DNA of 64,000 nucleotides from Clostridia bacterium. GTDB lineage: Bacteria; Bacillota; Clostridia; Oscillospirales; CAG-272. The notes beneath the pieces are model-generated. The model was not told the origin of the DNA. It saw nothing but the letters and a program-made list of their open reading frames with translations, and searched no databases. This document shows positions 44,649 to 52,846 of the stretch, piece by piece; the stretch's first letter is position 1, and every line of letters begins with the position of its first letter. The position numbers were made by a program, and so were the translations under genes. Location of the stretch: contig JAFQDF010000022.1 in assembly GCA_017416185.1 (NCBI GenBank), forward strand, positions 1-64,000, written 5' to 3'.

Positions 44649-45659
44649 TCAAGTGAATATTTTCCTTAACAGTGAGTTTTGGTATTCTTCTTTTTGTGAA
44701 AAATCCATTGAGGAAATATATATTTCCTCAAGGGAGAAATGCAGTTTTTCTATTCGGGAAAGAGTATTATAACCCTCTGACATAAGAGAATCGATTTGTT
44801 GTCTTAACCGTTCATTCTCGTCTGTGGGTGAGGATACAAATTCGTTAATGTCGATTTCCTCATCCCCCTCACCGTTAACACAAAAGAGAAGCTTATCCCT
44901 CTGGCAATACAGCATATTGATTTTTTCTGTATCAAAGGCATCGTAGGAGAGGGTTATATCGCTTCCATGCATATATTCTTTGATGAAATTTAAGAAATGA
45001 TGAGCGATACCGTAACTGTCCTTTATATTATAGATAACTTCGGCTTCATTTTTGAATGGTAGAAATTTTATCGGTCCTTTCATTGAAATTGCATTTGTCA
45101 GTCGAACCTTGCTGTGACCTTTTCTGAAGGGAATCGTCTGTGCGTAAGAGCGTGCCAATAAAAATAAATTATCCATATCTGTAGCTTTCAGAAGATTGTA
45201 CTGTATGATCTCATCCATACTCAGAGCTGCGGCAAGACAAGCATAGAGCTTCCTGTATAATTCGGATTTCTTATTTGTTGTTTGTATTATGTATTCTTTT
45301 GACGATGACAGAACGCTACCGTCCCAGAATTCCCCAAGGTTTATAATTTCATCGCATACTCCTGGATATACAGGGTCTGCAGAGTGGGGTGCAGTGCCAT
45401 CTGTGATTCCGACAGAAAGCTCATTAATTATTATTCCGTCGAGCGAATCAGGGTCGCTTGAGCAATAGAAACGTTCAACGCACATACCTTTGTTTTCAGC
45501 AAAATTTGCGGCAGCTTTCATCAGCGAGCTTTTTCCCGTTCCGGGGCCGCCCTTGATTATATAATGCTTATTCAACCCTTTAAATATCTCACGGTAAAGG
45601 TTTATAAACCCTCTGCCTGAGTTTGCTGATGCAAAAAAATCCATATTCGATTTTCCCAT
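44649..45659 (-). CDS. P-loop ATPase of the PRK06851-like family
   Basis: 336 residues from the chosen ATG. Walker A is KGGPGTGKSSLMKAA near residue 37, followed by FYCSSDPDSLDGIIINEL. This matches a clostridial ATPase family (PRK06851 type) that has two related ATPase halves; its function is not established. ATG 45659 was chosen because GAGGTGAT is 6 nt upstream; the frame extends to 45710 without a ribosome site. The second half lacks a clear second P-loop. It lies upstream of the radical SAM gene on the same strand. Confidence 0.75.
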   Translation of the reverse strand: MGKSNMDFFASANSGRGFINLYREIFKGLNKHYIIKGGPGTGKSSLMKAAANFAENKGMCVERFYCSSDPDSLDGIIINELSVGITDGTAPHSADPVYPGVCDEIINLGEFWDGSVLSSSKEYIIQTTNKKSELYRKLYACLAAALSMDEIIQYNLLKATDMDNLFLLARSYAQTIPFRKGHSKVRLTNAISMKGPIKFLPFKNEAEVIYNIKDSYGIAHHFLNFIKEYMHGSDITLSYDAFDTEKINMLYCQRDKLLFCVNGEGDEEIDINEFVSSPTDENERLRQQIDSLMSEGYNTLSRIEKLHFSLEEIYISSMDFSQKEEYQNSLLRKIFT

Positions 45660-45721
45660 AATATCACCTCTATGGTATATTATGCAAATATAACTACAAT
45701 GTTGACCCAATAGGAGACAAG

Positions 45722-46903
45722 ATGAAAACTTTATTTAAGAACTTTAAGATAATTAACAAAGGAGAGATACTGCCCCAATCGGAGCTTTCCGTAACTGATG
45801 GAGTTATAGACGGATTTGTTTCTTGTGACGAGAACGAATATGATCGTATCGTGGACGGTGAAGGTAAGCTTTATCTTTCTCCCGGTTTCATTGATATACA
45901 CACTCACGGCGGCGGTGGTTATGACTTTATGGACTCGGTTGCCGGAGAATACGACCTTGTTGCCGTAAATCACGCAAAATACGGCTGTACGGCTCTTTGT
46001 CCTACGACTGTAAGCGCATCAGAGGAGGAGCTTAAGGCTTCGCTTGATGCTTTCAAAAAAGCAAAGGAAATGAAAAGCGGCGCCAAGCTTCTCGGTATTC
46101 ACCTTGAAGGTCCGTATATTTCCAAGAACCAGAAGGGAGCTATGGATGAAAAGTATATCCGTCTGCCTGACCCTTGCGAATACAAAGAGCTGTTTGCTTT
46201 GTCGGATGATATCGTCCGTATGACGGTCGCTCCAGAGCTTGAAGGTTCGGATGAGCTTGGTGTGTTTATGCGGGAGCATAACGTTATACCTTCTATCGGT
46301 CATACCGATGCAGTGTTTACAGATATCGAAAGAGCGCACGAAAAGGGCGGTTATTCTATAATGACCCATCTCTATTCCTGTATGCCGCTTACCCACCGAA
46401 AGAACGCTTGGAGAATTGCAGGAGCTGTTGAAGCAGGTATATATCTTGATACAATGTATGTTGAGCTTATAGCTGACGGCTGTCATCTTCCTCCCGAAAT
46501 ACTTAAGATGGTTTATAAATTCAAGCCCGAAGATAAGATAATCCTTGTCACCGACTCCATGCGCGCCGCCGGTATGGGCGAGGGAGTATTCCGCTTCGGC
46601 AGCCGTGCCAACGGCTACGATATAGTTGTTGAGGACGGTGTCGCTAAGCTGATGGATAGAACCGCCTTCGCGGGTAGTGTTGCCACCACCGACCGACTTG
46701 TACGTACGATGGTAAATATGGCAGGCGTTCCTGTTGAGAAGGCTGTTCGTATGATAACCGAAAATCCTGCCTGTGCGATGGGTATATCTGATAGCTTCGG
46801 TGTTATCGAAAAGGGAAGAGCAGCAGACCTTACGGTGTTTGATTCGGATATCAACGTCAAGTGTACTCTCGTGGACGGCAAATTTATCTATGATGTGCTG
46901 TGA
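45722..46903 (+). CDS. nagA: N-acetylglucosamine-6-phosphate deacetylase
   Basis: Releases acetate from GlcNAc-6-phosphate for amino-sugar catabolism and wall recycling. 393 residues. Metal-site motifs are DIHTHGGGGYDFMD, LEGPYIS, IGHTDA, THLYSCMP, and the catalytic Asp in ILVTDSMRAAG. All appear intact. nagB and a GlcNAc transporter are not adjacent. It is divergent from the ATPase gene and followed by the SLH protein gene 86 nt away. The ribosome site is AGGAG. Confidence 0.93.
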   Translation: MKTLFKNFKIINKGEILPQSELSVTDGVIDGFVSCDENEYDRIVDGEGKLYLSPGFIDIHTHGGGGYDFMDSVAGEYDLVAVNHAKYGCTALCPTTVSASEEELKASLDAFKKAKEMKSGAKLLGIHLEGPYISKNQKGAMDEKYIRLPDPCEYKELFALSDDIVRMTVAPELEGSDELGVFMREHNVIPSIGHTDAVFTDIERAHEKGGYSIMTHLYSCMPLTHRKNAWRIAGAVEAGIYLDTMYVELIADGCHLPPEILKMVYKFKPEDKIILVTDSMRAAGMGEGVFRFGSRANGYDIVVEDGVAKLMDRTAFAGSVATTDRLVRTMVNMAGVPVEKAVRMITENPACAMGISDSFGVIEKGRAADLTVFDSDINVKCTLVDGKFIYDVL

Positions 46904-46989
46904 TGTTCATAAAAACTTCATATTTATTCAAACAACGATACATATTTTGTTGATATAATTACTTTGATTAAATTTAAAGGAGAATTCCT

Positions 46990-48546
46990 ATGAAGCAGAT
47001 TAAAATTGTACTCTCTCTTCTTCTGGTGTTCAGTATGTTACTTCCTATGAGCAGCTTTGCACTGTTTGATGAGATGGATGACGTGTGTGTATGGCATTCC
47101 ACACCTACACTTGACGGTATTGTTAACAAAGAAGACGGCTGGTCTGATCCCGTTGTGCTTGATAACGATACTCTTGCAATCGTCAGCCACAACAAGCAGA
47201 ATCTCATAGATATGAATGCTAAGGCTTATATGGCATACGATGATTCAAATCTTTATTTTGCGGCTGAGATTACCGAGTTTGGCGAAAATATGGATTTCGA
47301 TACCCTTGTTTGTCCCTCCGTGCTTGATAAGGCGTATGACGGCGGCAATTTCGGTTTTGACGGTGACGTATTCGCCCTCACTCTTGATGTGCTGAATATG
47401 CTTACCAATGACCCTGCCAACTATGAAAAGAACGCGCCCTTCTACTGTGTAGGCTTTGACCTTGACGGTAACGCTTCCGTTTATCACTCCAACGGTACCG
47501 CAGACGAGATCCTCGATGCTGAATCTGCCGAGGCAGCCGTAACCTTCACCGATAGCGGTTGGGTATTTGAGGCTCGCGTGTCTCTGGATACGATTGTTGC
47601 GGATATCTGTGCTAACACAGACACTGATGTTGAAAACTTTGATTATTTTTCATTACTGTACGGCAACGTAGACTCCAAGGCTAACTTCGTATATAAGTCC
47701 AACCGTTTTGACCTTGAGGCAGAAGAGGTTATTACATATGCAGAGTATGCTTCGGTTGCTGATACAGCACTTGACGGTATGCCCGGTTATATGCTCTACG
47801 GTTCTCCCGTAAAGTCTTTCGGTATTATCTATTACCTCAATCACGAGCACAGCGGCACATCCTTCCGGTATGAGTCCGAGGATGATTTTGCTACCTTTGA
47901 TAAAGAGGGTGTAAGATATGCTTGCTGTGATATTTGCGGTGAAGCATATGAAAAGGTTACTGTTCCTATGATACCCTTTACCGACGTAAAGCAGGGAATG
48001 TGGTATGAAAACGCGCTTCTCCGTTGCTACAACTGGGAATACTTCAAGGGTATGTCTGAAACCACTTTCGGCCCCAATGTTACAATGACAAGAGCAATGT
48101 TTGTTCAGGTTCTTGCAAATTTCTGGGGTGCTGACACATCTGAGTATGCCTGTGATACCTTTACAGACGTAAAACCTAATCATTGGTATTACAATGCTGT
48201 ATCCTGGGCGTATGAGATGGGTATAACAAGCGGTACGTCAGATACAACTTTCTCTCCCAACAAACCCCTTTCGAGACAAGAAGCTGCCGCTCTCTTTGCT
48301 AATGTTATCAAGGTTGAAGGTCTGTATGAGACACCTACCACCGAATTTGACGCTAAGTATACAGACGTAGAAAAAATTGCACCTTGGGCAAATGAATCGA
48401 TGCTTTGGGCGGTTGAGAACGGTATCATCAGCGGTACAAGTGAAACGACACTTGCTCCTACCGGACAGGCAACAAGAATGCAGGTAGCACAGATGCTCTG
48501 TCAGTTTGAGTATTATGTTGTGTCTCTGTTGGAAAACGCCGAATAA
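46990..48546 (+). CDS. S-layer homology domain protein with CBM9-like domain
   Basis: 518 residues. A signal peptide (about 1-23: KIVLSLLLVFSMLLPMSSFA) leads to a CBM9-like or DOMON-like beta-sandwich (about 30-250) recognisable from TPTLDGIVNKEDGWSDP and AKAYMAYDDSNLYFAAEI. Three SLH domains start near residues 329, 391 and 457, each beginning FTDV/YTDV and ending in a helix. SLH domains bind pyruvylated wall polymer, so it is displayed on the surface and may bind a carbohydrate. Strong expression is suggested by the AAAGGAGAA ribosome site and its own terminator. Confidence 0.88.
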   Translation: MKQIKIVLSLLLVFSMLLPMSSFALFDEMDDVCVWHSTPTLDGIVNKEDGWSDPVVLDNDTLAIVSHNKQNLIDMNAKAYMAYDDSNLYFAAEITEFGENMDFDTLVCPSVLDKAYDGGNFGFDGDVFALTLDVLNMLTNDPANYEKNAPFYCVGFDLDGNASVYHSNGTADEILDAESAEAAVTFTDSGWVFEARVSLDTIVADICANTDTDVENFDYFSLLYGNVDSKANFVYKSNRFDLEAEEVITYAEYASVADTALDGMPGYMLYGSPVKSFGIIYYLNHEHSGTSFRYESEDDFATFDKEGVRYACCDICGEAYEKVTVPMIPFTDVKQGMWYENALLRCYNWEYFKGMSETTFGPNVTMTRAMFVQVLANFWGADTSEYACDTFTDVKPNHWYYNAVSWAYEMGITSGTSDTTFSPNKPLSRQEAAALFANVIKVEGLYETPTTEFDAKYTDVEKIAPWANESMLWAVENGIISGTSETTLAPTGQATRMQVAQMLCQFEYYVVSLLENAE

Positions 48547-48561
48547 AAATTTACAATAAAT

Positions 48562-48588
48562 AAAGCGACAGCTATGGCTGTCGCTTTT
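48562..48588 (+). terminator. Rho-independent terminator after the SLH gene
   Basis: AGCGACAGC pairs with GCTGTCGCT around a 4-nt loop, followed by TTT. Confidence 0.8.
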
Positions 48589-48623
48589 GTATTGGTTTAT
48601 ATTGAAAGAAAATAACTGCATTT

Positions 48624-48728
48624 ATGATATAATATCCGTTCCATCATATGCCGAAGGTATATATCATCGCTCGCAGAGCGATATCATATCTAAGATATAT
48701 CACCCGTTCCGATAGGAACGGATATCAT
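48624..48728. repeat. Palindromic hairpin-array element with inverted ends
   Basis: A 105-bp non-coding block built from short perfect hairpins joined by ATATCA(T/C): ATGCC-GAA-GGTAT, CGCTC-GCA-GAGCG, ATATCT-A-AGATAT and CCGTTCC-GATA-GGAACGG. The two ends are imperfect inverted repeats: ATGATAT...CCGTTCC on the left and GGAACGGATATCAT on the right. This layout resembles dispersed palindromic (REP- or MITE-like) repeats reported in gut Clostridia. Confidence 0.75.
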
Positions 48729-48730
48729 TG

Positions 48731-48763
48731 AAAAAAGCACTTGCTGTTTGCAAGTGCTTTTTT
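48731..48763 (-). terminator. Terminator of tRNA-Ser(TGA)
   Basis: AAGCACTTGC pairs with GCAAGTGCTT, with A and T runs on both sides. It starts 1-2 nt beyond the tRNA 3' end. Confidence 0.85.
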
Positions 48764-48764
48764 C

Positions 48765-48853
48765 TGGCGGAGGGTGTGGGATTCGAACCCACGTGGGCGT
48801 GAACCCAAACGGTTTTCAAGACCGCCTCGTTATGACCGCTTCGATAACCCTCC
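48765..48853 (-). tRNA. tRNA-Ser (anticodon TGA)
   Basis: On the minus strand it starts GGAGGGT and ends ACCCTCC-G-CCA. The anticodon loop is CTTGAAA, anticodon TGA (Ser, UCN). A long variable arm (GGGTTCACGCCC) marks a serine tRNA; CCA is encoded. Confidence 0.96.
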
Positions 48854-48895
48854 GTGTCTGACATTATTCTGTTACGTTGAATGAACAACACAAGT

Positions 48896-48924
48896 ATAAT
48901 ACCACACAGCGGCATTTTTGTCAA
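48896..48924 (-). promoter_or_regulatory. SigA-type promoter of tRNA-Ser(TGA)
   Basis: On the minus strand consensus TTGACA, a 17-bp spacer and TATTAT, about 36 nt before the expected tRNA start region. Confidence 0.75.
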
Positions 48925-48980
48925 GTGTTTCTGCCTTAAAAAATATTTTGCATATTTGTTAAGAAAATGCAGTAAAGGTG

Positions 48981-49009
48981 TTGAAAAAATGAACGCTGTG
49001 TGATATAAT
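48981..49009 (+). promoter_or_regulatory. Promoter pointing antisense into the amidohydrolase gene
   Basis: TTGAAA, a 17-bp spacer and TATAAT on the plus strand. The expected transcript start (about 49016) is just outside the amidohydrolase stop codon, so the RNA would be antisense to that gene. The next sense gene is 900 nt away. Confidence 0.55.
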
Positions 49010-49022
49010 CAAAATAATTATT

Positions 49023-49847
49023 TTAAAATGCGATATTTTGTTTTTTTAAGATATTTATTGCGTTTTTATGGGTGATAAGAGACCTTTCGGAATCGGTCAG
49101 ATCAAGGGAGTTTATGATGCTTACAAACTTTTTCTGATCCGCCCAGGGACAGTCTGTGGCGAAGAGAATTTTCTCTGCTCCGTGCTTACGGATAAGCTTG
49201 ATTATCTTATCCTCAGGGATACGGTCAAGCATTACCGCGGTATCAAGATACAGGTTTTTACCCGCTATCATTTCGATTACCTTGTCTGTTTCGTCGAGAC
49301 TGCCGAGATGAGCAAGAATAATGCGGGGGTCATCCGGCTCCTTTCCGTCGTAAACCCTGTCAAGCATTTTCAAAGCTCTTTCAGGTGTGCAACGGATAAT
49401 ATCGGGATATGCAGGGTCAAAGCCTGCGTGAGTGGTTACGTACAGCCCTATGCTGACAGCATAGCGTATGATGCGGATATATCTTTCGTCATCGATATAT
49501 ACACCCTGATAGTCGGGATGGAGCTTTATTCCGGGCAAGCCCAGCTCCTTTATGAAATCGAGCTTACTTTCGACATCGTCATTGTCGGGATGGATACCGC
49601 CAAAGGAAATTATACCGTCTTTACCGTTGGTTTCCGCGGCATAACGGTTTACAGAGTCAAACTGCTTTGGTGCGGTTATAACAGGCAGGACTACCGAATA
49701 GTCTATACCCGCCTCCTTCATCGAACGCTTAAGACCGTCAAGAGTTCCGTCGGTGGAAGCCTTTGTACTGCAGGCTGCCTCTAACTTGGCTATCACTGAT
49801 GATGCTATCTTATCCGGGAAGTTATGTGTGTGAAAATCAATAATCAT
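49023..49847 (-). CDS. Amidohydrolase family (TIM-barrel metal hydrolase)
   Basis: 274 residues of the amidohydrolase-2 type. Metal ligands are in DFHTHNFPD at the start, GIKLHPDYQ, THAGFDP, LAHLGS and FATDCPW. This family includes decarboxylases such as ACMSD and other hydrolases, so the reaction cannot be named. It lies just upstream of, and divergent to, the aryl-acid block, which could be a functional hint or coincidence. The gene is full length. Confidence 0.85.
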   Translation of the reverse strand: MIIDFHTHNFPDKIASSVIAKLEAACSTKASTDGTLDGLKRSMKEAGIDYSVVLPVITAPKQFDSVNRYAAETNGKDGIISFGGIHPDNDDVESKLDFIKELGLPGIKLHPDYQGVYIDDERYIRIIRYAVSIGLYVTTHAGFDPAYPDIIRCTPERALKMLDRVYDGKEPDDPRIILAHLGSLDETDKVIEMIAGKNLYLDTAVMLDRIPEDKIIKLIRKHGAEKILFATDCPWADQKKFVSIINSLDLTDSERSLITHKNAINILKKQNIAF

Positions 49848-49932
49848 TTTTAATCATCCTTTCGGATATATTTTATACGTGTCCGGAGAATTAATCAATA
49901 ATATTTTGTAAAACATTTGGAGGGTTACATAT

Positions 49933-51504
49933 ATGTTTGTCAAATTGTTGTTTTTAGTTATGTTTTTTGCTATAACTGTCGGTGTCGGTATATATTGCCG
50001 TAAAAACGCTACTGACGTAAACGGTTTCGTGCTGGGAGGCAGAAATGTAGGACCCTGGCTTACCGCCTTTGCATTCGGTACATCCTATTTTTCGGCAGTT
50101 ATCTTTGTGGGCTACGCAGGTCAGTTTGGTTGGAAGTTCGGTATGGCTTCTACCTGGATAGGTCTCGGCAATGCTTTTATAGGTTCACTGCTTGCCTGGA
50201 GCATACTCGGCAGACGTACCCGTATTTTGACACAGGCTCTCGATTCCAAGACAATGCCTGACTTTTTCGGTTTGCGTTTTAAATCTAACGCGCTTAAAAT
50301 CGTAGCATCCGTTATCGTATTTATTTTCCTTATTCCTTATACAGCTTCTCTCTTTAACGGACTTTCAAGACTTTTTACTGCTGCATTCCCCGGAGTTGAT
50401 TATGCTTGGTGCGTTGTTATTATGGCTGTTCTTACTGCTGTGTATGTAATAGTTGGCGGTTATATGGCAACTGCTATTAATGATTTTATTCAGGGAATCA
50501 TAATGCTTGGCGGTATTGCGGCAGTTATTCTGCTCGTTCTCAATCAGAACGGCGGTCTGCAGGGAAGTGTTGAAGCTCTCTCTCAGATTTCGACCGACGC
50601 TACTGCAGCTCAGGCAGGAGCATTTACCTCCTTCTTCGGTCCCGAGCCCTTGTCACTTCTCTTTGTAGTTATTCTTACCTCACTCGGTACCTGGGGACTT
50701 CCTCAAATGGTAGGTAAGTTCTACTCCATCAAGAGTGAGTCTGACATCAATAAGGGTACTATCATTTCAACTATATTTGCAATTGTAGTAGCAGGAGGCT
50801 GTTACTTCCTCGGAGGCTTCGGCAGACTCTTTGGTACACCCGCTAACGCAGCGGCTCCCGAAGGCGGCTTTGACAGTATAATCCCTGCAATGGTACAGGC
50901 ACTTAACAGCGACGTAATGTTTGGTATTGTGCTTATTCTTGTACTTTCCGCTTCTATGTCAACTCTTTCAAGCCTTGTGCTTACATCTTCTTCAACTATT
51001 ACCCTTGATCTTATTGTTCCTACGGTCAAGAAGGGTGTATCCGAAAAGAAGAAGCTCTTTATAATGAGAATTTTCGTAGCCTTCTTTATTATAGTTTCCG
51101 CAACCATTGCTATCATACAGGCTAACCCCGAGCTTAATATAGGCTTTATCGCACAGCTTATGGGTGTATCCTGGGGTGCTCTTGCCGGTGCATTCCTTGC
51201 TCCGTTCCTCTACGGTCTTTACTGGAAAAAGACTACAAGAGCTTCCGTTCTTGCTTCCTTTATATTCGGTGCAGGCTTTATGACCGCAAACTTCATCTGT
51301 CAGCTTGCCGGAATTACATTTATCTCTCCCTTTATGGCTTCTCCCATAAATTCAGGCGTTGTTGCAATGCTTGCAGGTCTTGTTATCGTACCTGTAGTAA
51401 GTCTCATTACACCTAAGATGAATAAAGCTGACGTTGACAAAATGTTCAGCTGCTACGACGAAAAGATAACCGTCAGCGTTAAAAAATCACTTCAATATAA
51501 ATAA
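49933..51504 (+). CDS. Sodium:solute symporter (SSS family)
   Basis: Na+-coupled import of a small solute. 523 residues with about 13 transmembrane helices. The N-terminal region has NGFVLGGRNVGPWLTAFAFG and TSYFSAVIFVGYAGQ, typical of the PutP/SSS fold; VLSASMSTLSSLVLTSSSTI (helix 8-9) carries the Na+-site serines. It starts the block with the ligase and iorAB, so the substrate may be an aryl acid or amino acid derivative (inference). The ribosome site is GGAGGG. Confidence 0.9.
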   Translation: MFVKLLFLVMFFAITVGVGIYCRKNATDVNGFVLGGRNVGPWLTAFAFGTSYFSAVIFVGYAGQFGWKFGMASTWIGLGNAFIGSLLAWSILGRRTRILTQALDSKTMPDFFGLRFKSNALKIVASVIVFIFLIPYTASLFNGLSRLFTAAFPGVDYAWCVVIMAVLTAVYVIVGGYMATAINDFIQGIIMLGGIAAVILLVLNQNGGLQGSVEALSQISTDATAAQAGAFTSFFGPEPLSLLFVVILTSLGTWGLPQMVGKFYSIKSESDINKGTIISTIFAIVVAGGCYFLGGFGRLFGTPANAAAPEGGFDSIIPAMVQALNSDVMFGIVLILVLSASMSTLSSLVLTSSSTITLDLIVPTVKKGVSEKKKLFIMRIFVAFFIIVSATIAIIQANPELNIGFIAQLMGVSWGALAGAFLAPFLYGLYWKKTTRASVLASFIFGAGFMTANFICQLAGITFISPFMASPINSGVVAMLAGLVIVPVVSLITPKMNKADVDKMFSCYDEKITVSVKKSLQYK

Positions 51505-51519
51505 CGGAAAGGATATATC

Positions 51520-52827
51520 ATGTTTTTTCAAAAAGATATAGAAACATTACCCCGTAAAAAAATCGAAGAAATACAGCTTGAAAGATTGAAGTACATCGTT
51601 GATTATTGTATCAAGAATGTACCCTTCTATGCAAAGCGTTTGGGCGAGGCAGGAGTTACCGCAGAAAAAATTAAGAGCTTGTCTGATATCCAGTATATCC
51701 CCTATACCAACAAGAGCGATATCAGAGACAATTATCCTTACGGACTTTTTGCTCAGCCTCTTAAGAATATCGTTCGTATCCACGCGAGCAGCGGTACTAC
51801 AGGTAAGCCTACCGTTGTAGGTTATACCAAGAACGATATCAATAACTGGAGCGACTGTGTAGCCCGTTTGTGTATGGCTGTCGGTGTAACAGACGAGGAT
51901 GTAGCCCAGATTTCTTTCGGCTACGGACTCTTTACCGGTGCACTTGGTCTGCATTACGGTCTTGAAAAGATAGGCTGTTCGGTTATTCCGATATCTTCGG
52001 GTAATACCGAAAAGCAAGCTATGATCCTCAAGGATTTCGGAGCATCTGTTCTTGTTTCCACTCCCTCGTATGCAATGTATATGAGCGAGGTTGCTCACGA
52101 AATGGGTATTACAAACGATGAGCTTAATCTCCGTATCGGTCTTTTCGGTTCCGAGGGCTGTACCAATGAGCTCCGTGATAAGATAGAAAAGGGCTTCGGT
52201 CTTTTCTCTACCGATAACTACGGTATGAGTGAGCTTATGGGTCCCGGTGTTTCCGGTGAGTGTCAGTACCGTTGCGGTCTTCACTTTGCAGAGGATCATT
52301 TCCTTCCCGAGATCATTGACAGTACTACAGGTGAGCGTAAGGGTGAAGGAGAGTTCGGTGAGCTCGTTATCACCACTCTTACAAAAGAGGGTATTCCGAT
52401 GCTCCGCTACAGAACAAAGGATATTACCAAGCTTACATATGACGCATGCAAATGCGGCAGAACTCACGCCCGTATGGATAAGGTCAGCGGAAGAAGTGAT
52501 GATATGCTCAAGATCAGAGGTGTTAACGTATTCCCCTCACAGATCGAAAGCGTTATGGCAAATATCGAAGGAATCTCTCCTCACTACGAGCTGGTTCTTA
52601 CCCGTAAGAACTATACCGATTATCTCGAGGTTCGTATTGAGCTTACAGATGCAGAGCTGCTTGTTGATTACGGTAAGCTTGATGCGCTTCGCCAGCTTGC
52701 TGTCAATAAGCTTAAGACCGTTCTCGGCATCTCTGCAAAGGTCGTTCTTGTTGCTCCTAAGTCTATCAAGCGTTATGAGGGCAAGGCAAAGAGAATAGTC
52801 GATTTAAGAAATCAGTCTGAAAATTAA
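51520..52827 (+). CDS. paaK: Phenylacetate-CoA ligase family (PaaK-like)
   Basis: ATP-dependent aryl acid-CoA ligase of the adenylate-forming enzymes. 435 residues. The P-loop-like motif is SSGTTGKPTVVGYT; the A5 region is YGMSELMGPGV and the A8 region GRSDDMLKIRGVNVFPSQIE. The C-terminal Lys in KRYEGKAKRIVDL is the expected catalytic lysine. In anaerobes such ligases are often next to iorAB, linking arylacetates to arylacetyl-CoA. Likely substrates are phenylacetate, 4-hydroxyphenylacetate or indoleacetate. Confidence 0.92.
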   Translation: MFFQKDIETLPRKKIEEIQLERLKYIVDYCIKNVPFYAKRLGEAGVTAEKIKSLSDIQYIPYTNKSDIRDNYPYGLFAQPLKNIVRIHASSGTTGKPTVVGYTKNDINNWSDCVARLCMAVGVTDEDVAQISFGYGLFTGALGLHYGLEKIGCSVIPISSGNTEKQAMILKDFGASVLVSTPSYAMYMSEVAHEMGITNDELNLRIGLFGSEGCTNELRDKIEKGFGLFSTDNYGMSELMGPGVSGECQYRCGLHFAEDHFLPEIIDSTTGERKGEGEFGELVITTLTKEGIPMLRYRTKDITKLTYDACKCGRTHARMDKVSGRSDDMLKIRGVNVFPSQIESVMANIEGISPHYELVLTRKNYTDYLEVRIELTDAELLVDYGKLDALRQLAVNKLKTVLGISAKVVLVAPKSIKRYEGKAKRIVDLRNQSEN

Positions 52828-52846
52828 TAAAGAAGGATAATATATT

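Noticed and set aside
49068..49784. A 238-codon plus-strand open frame inside the amidohydrolase
   Set aside because: It mirrors a conserved gene, is Cys- and Tyr-rich without domains and has no ribosome site, although an antisense promoter lies upstream.
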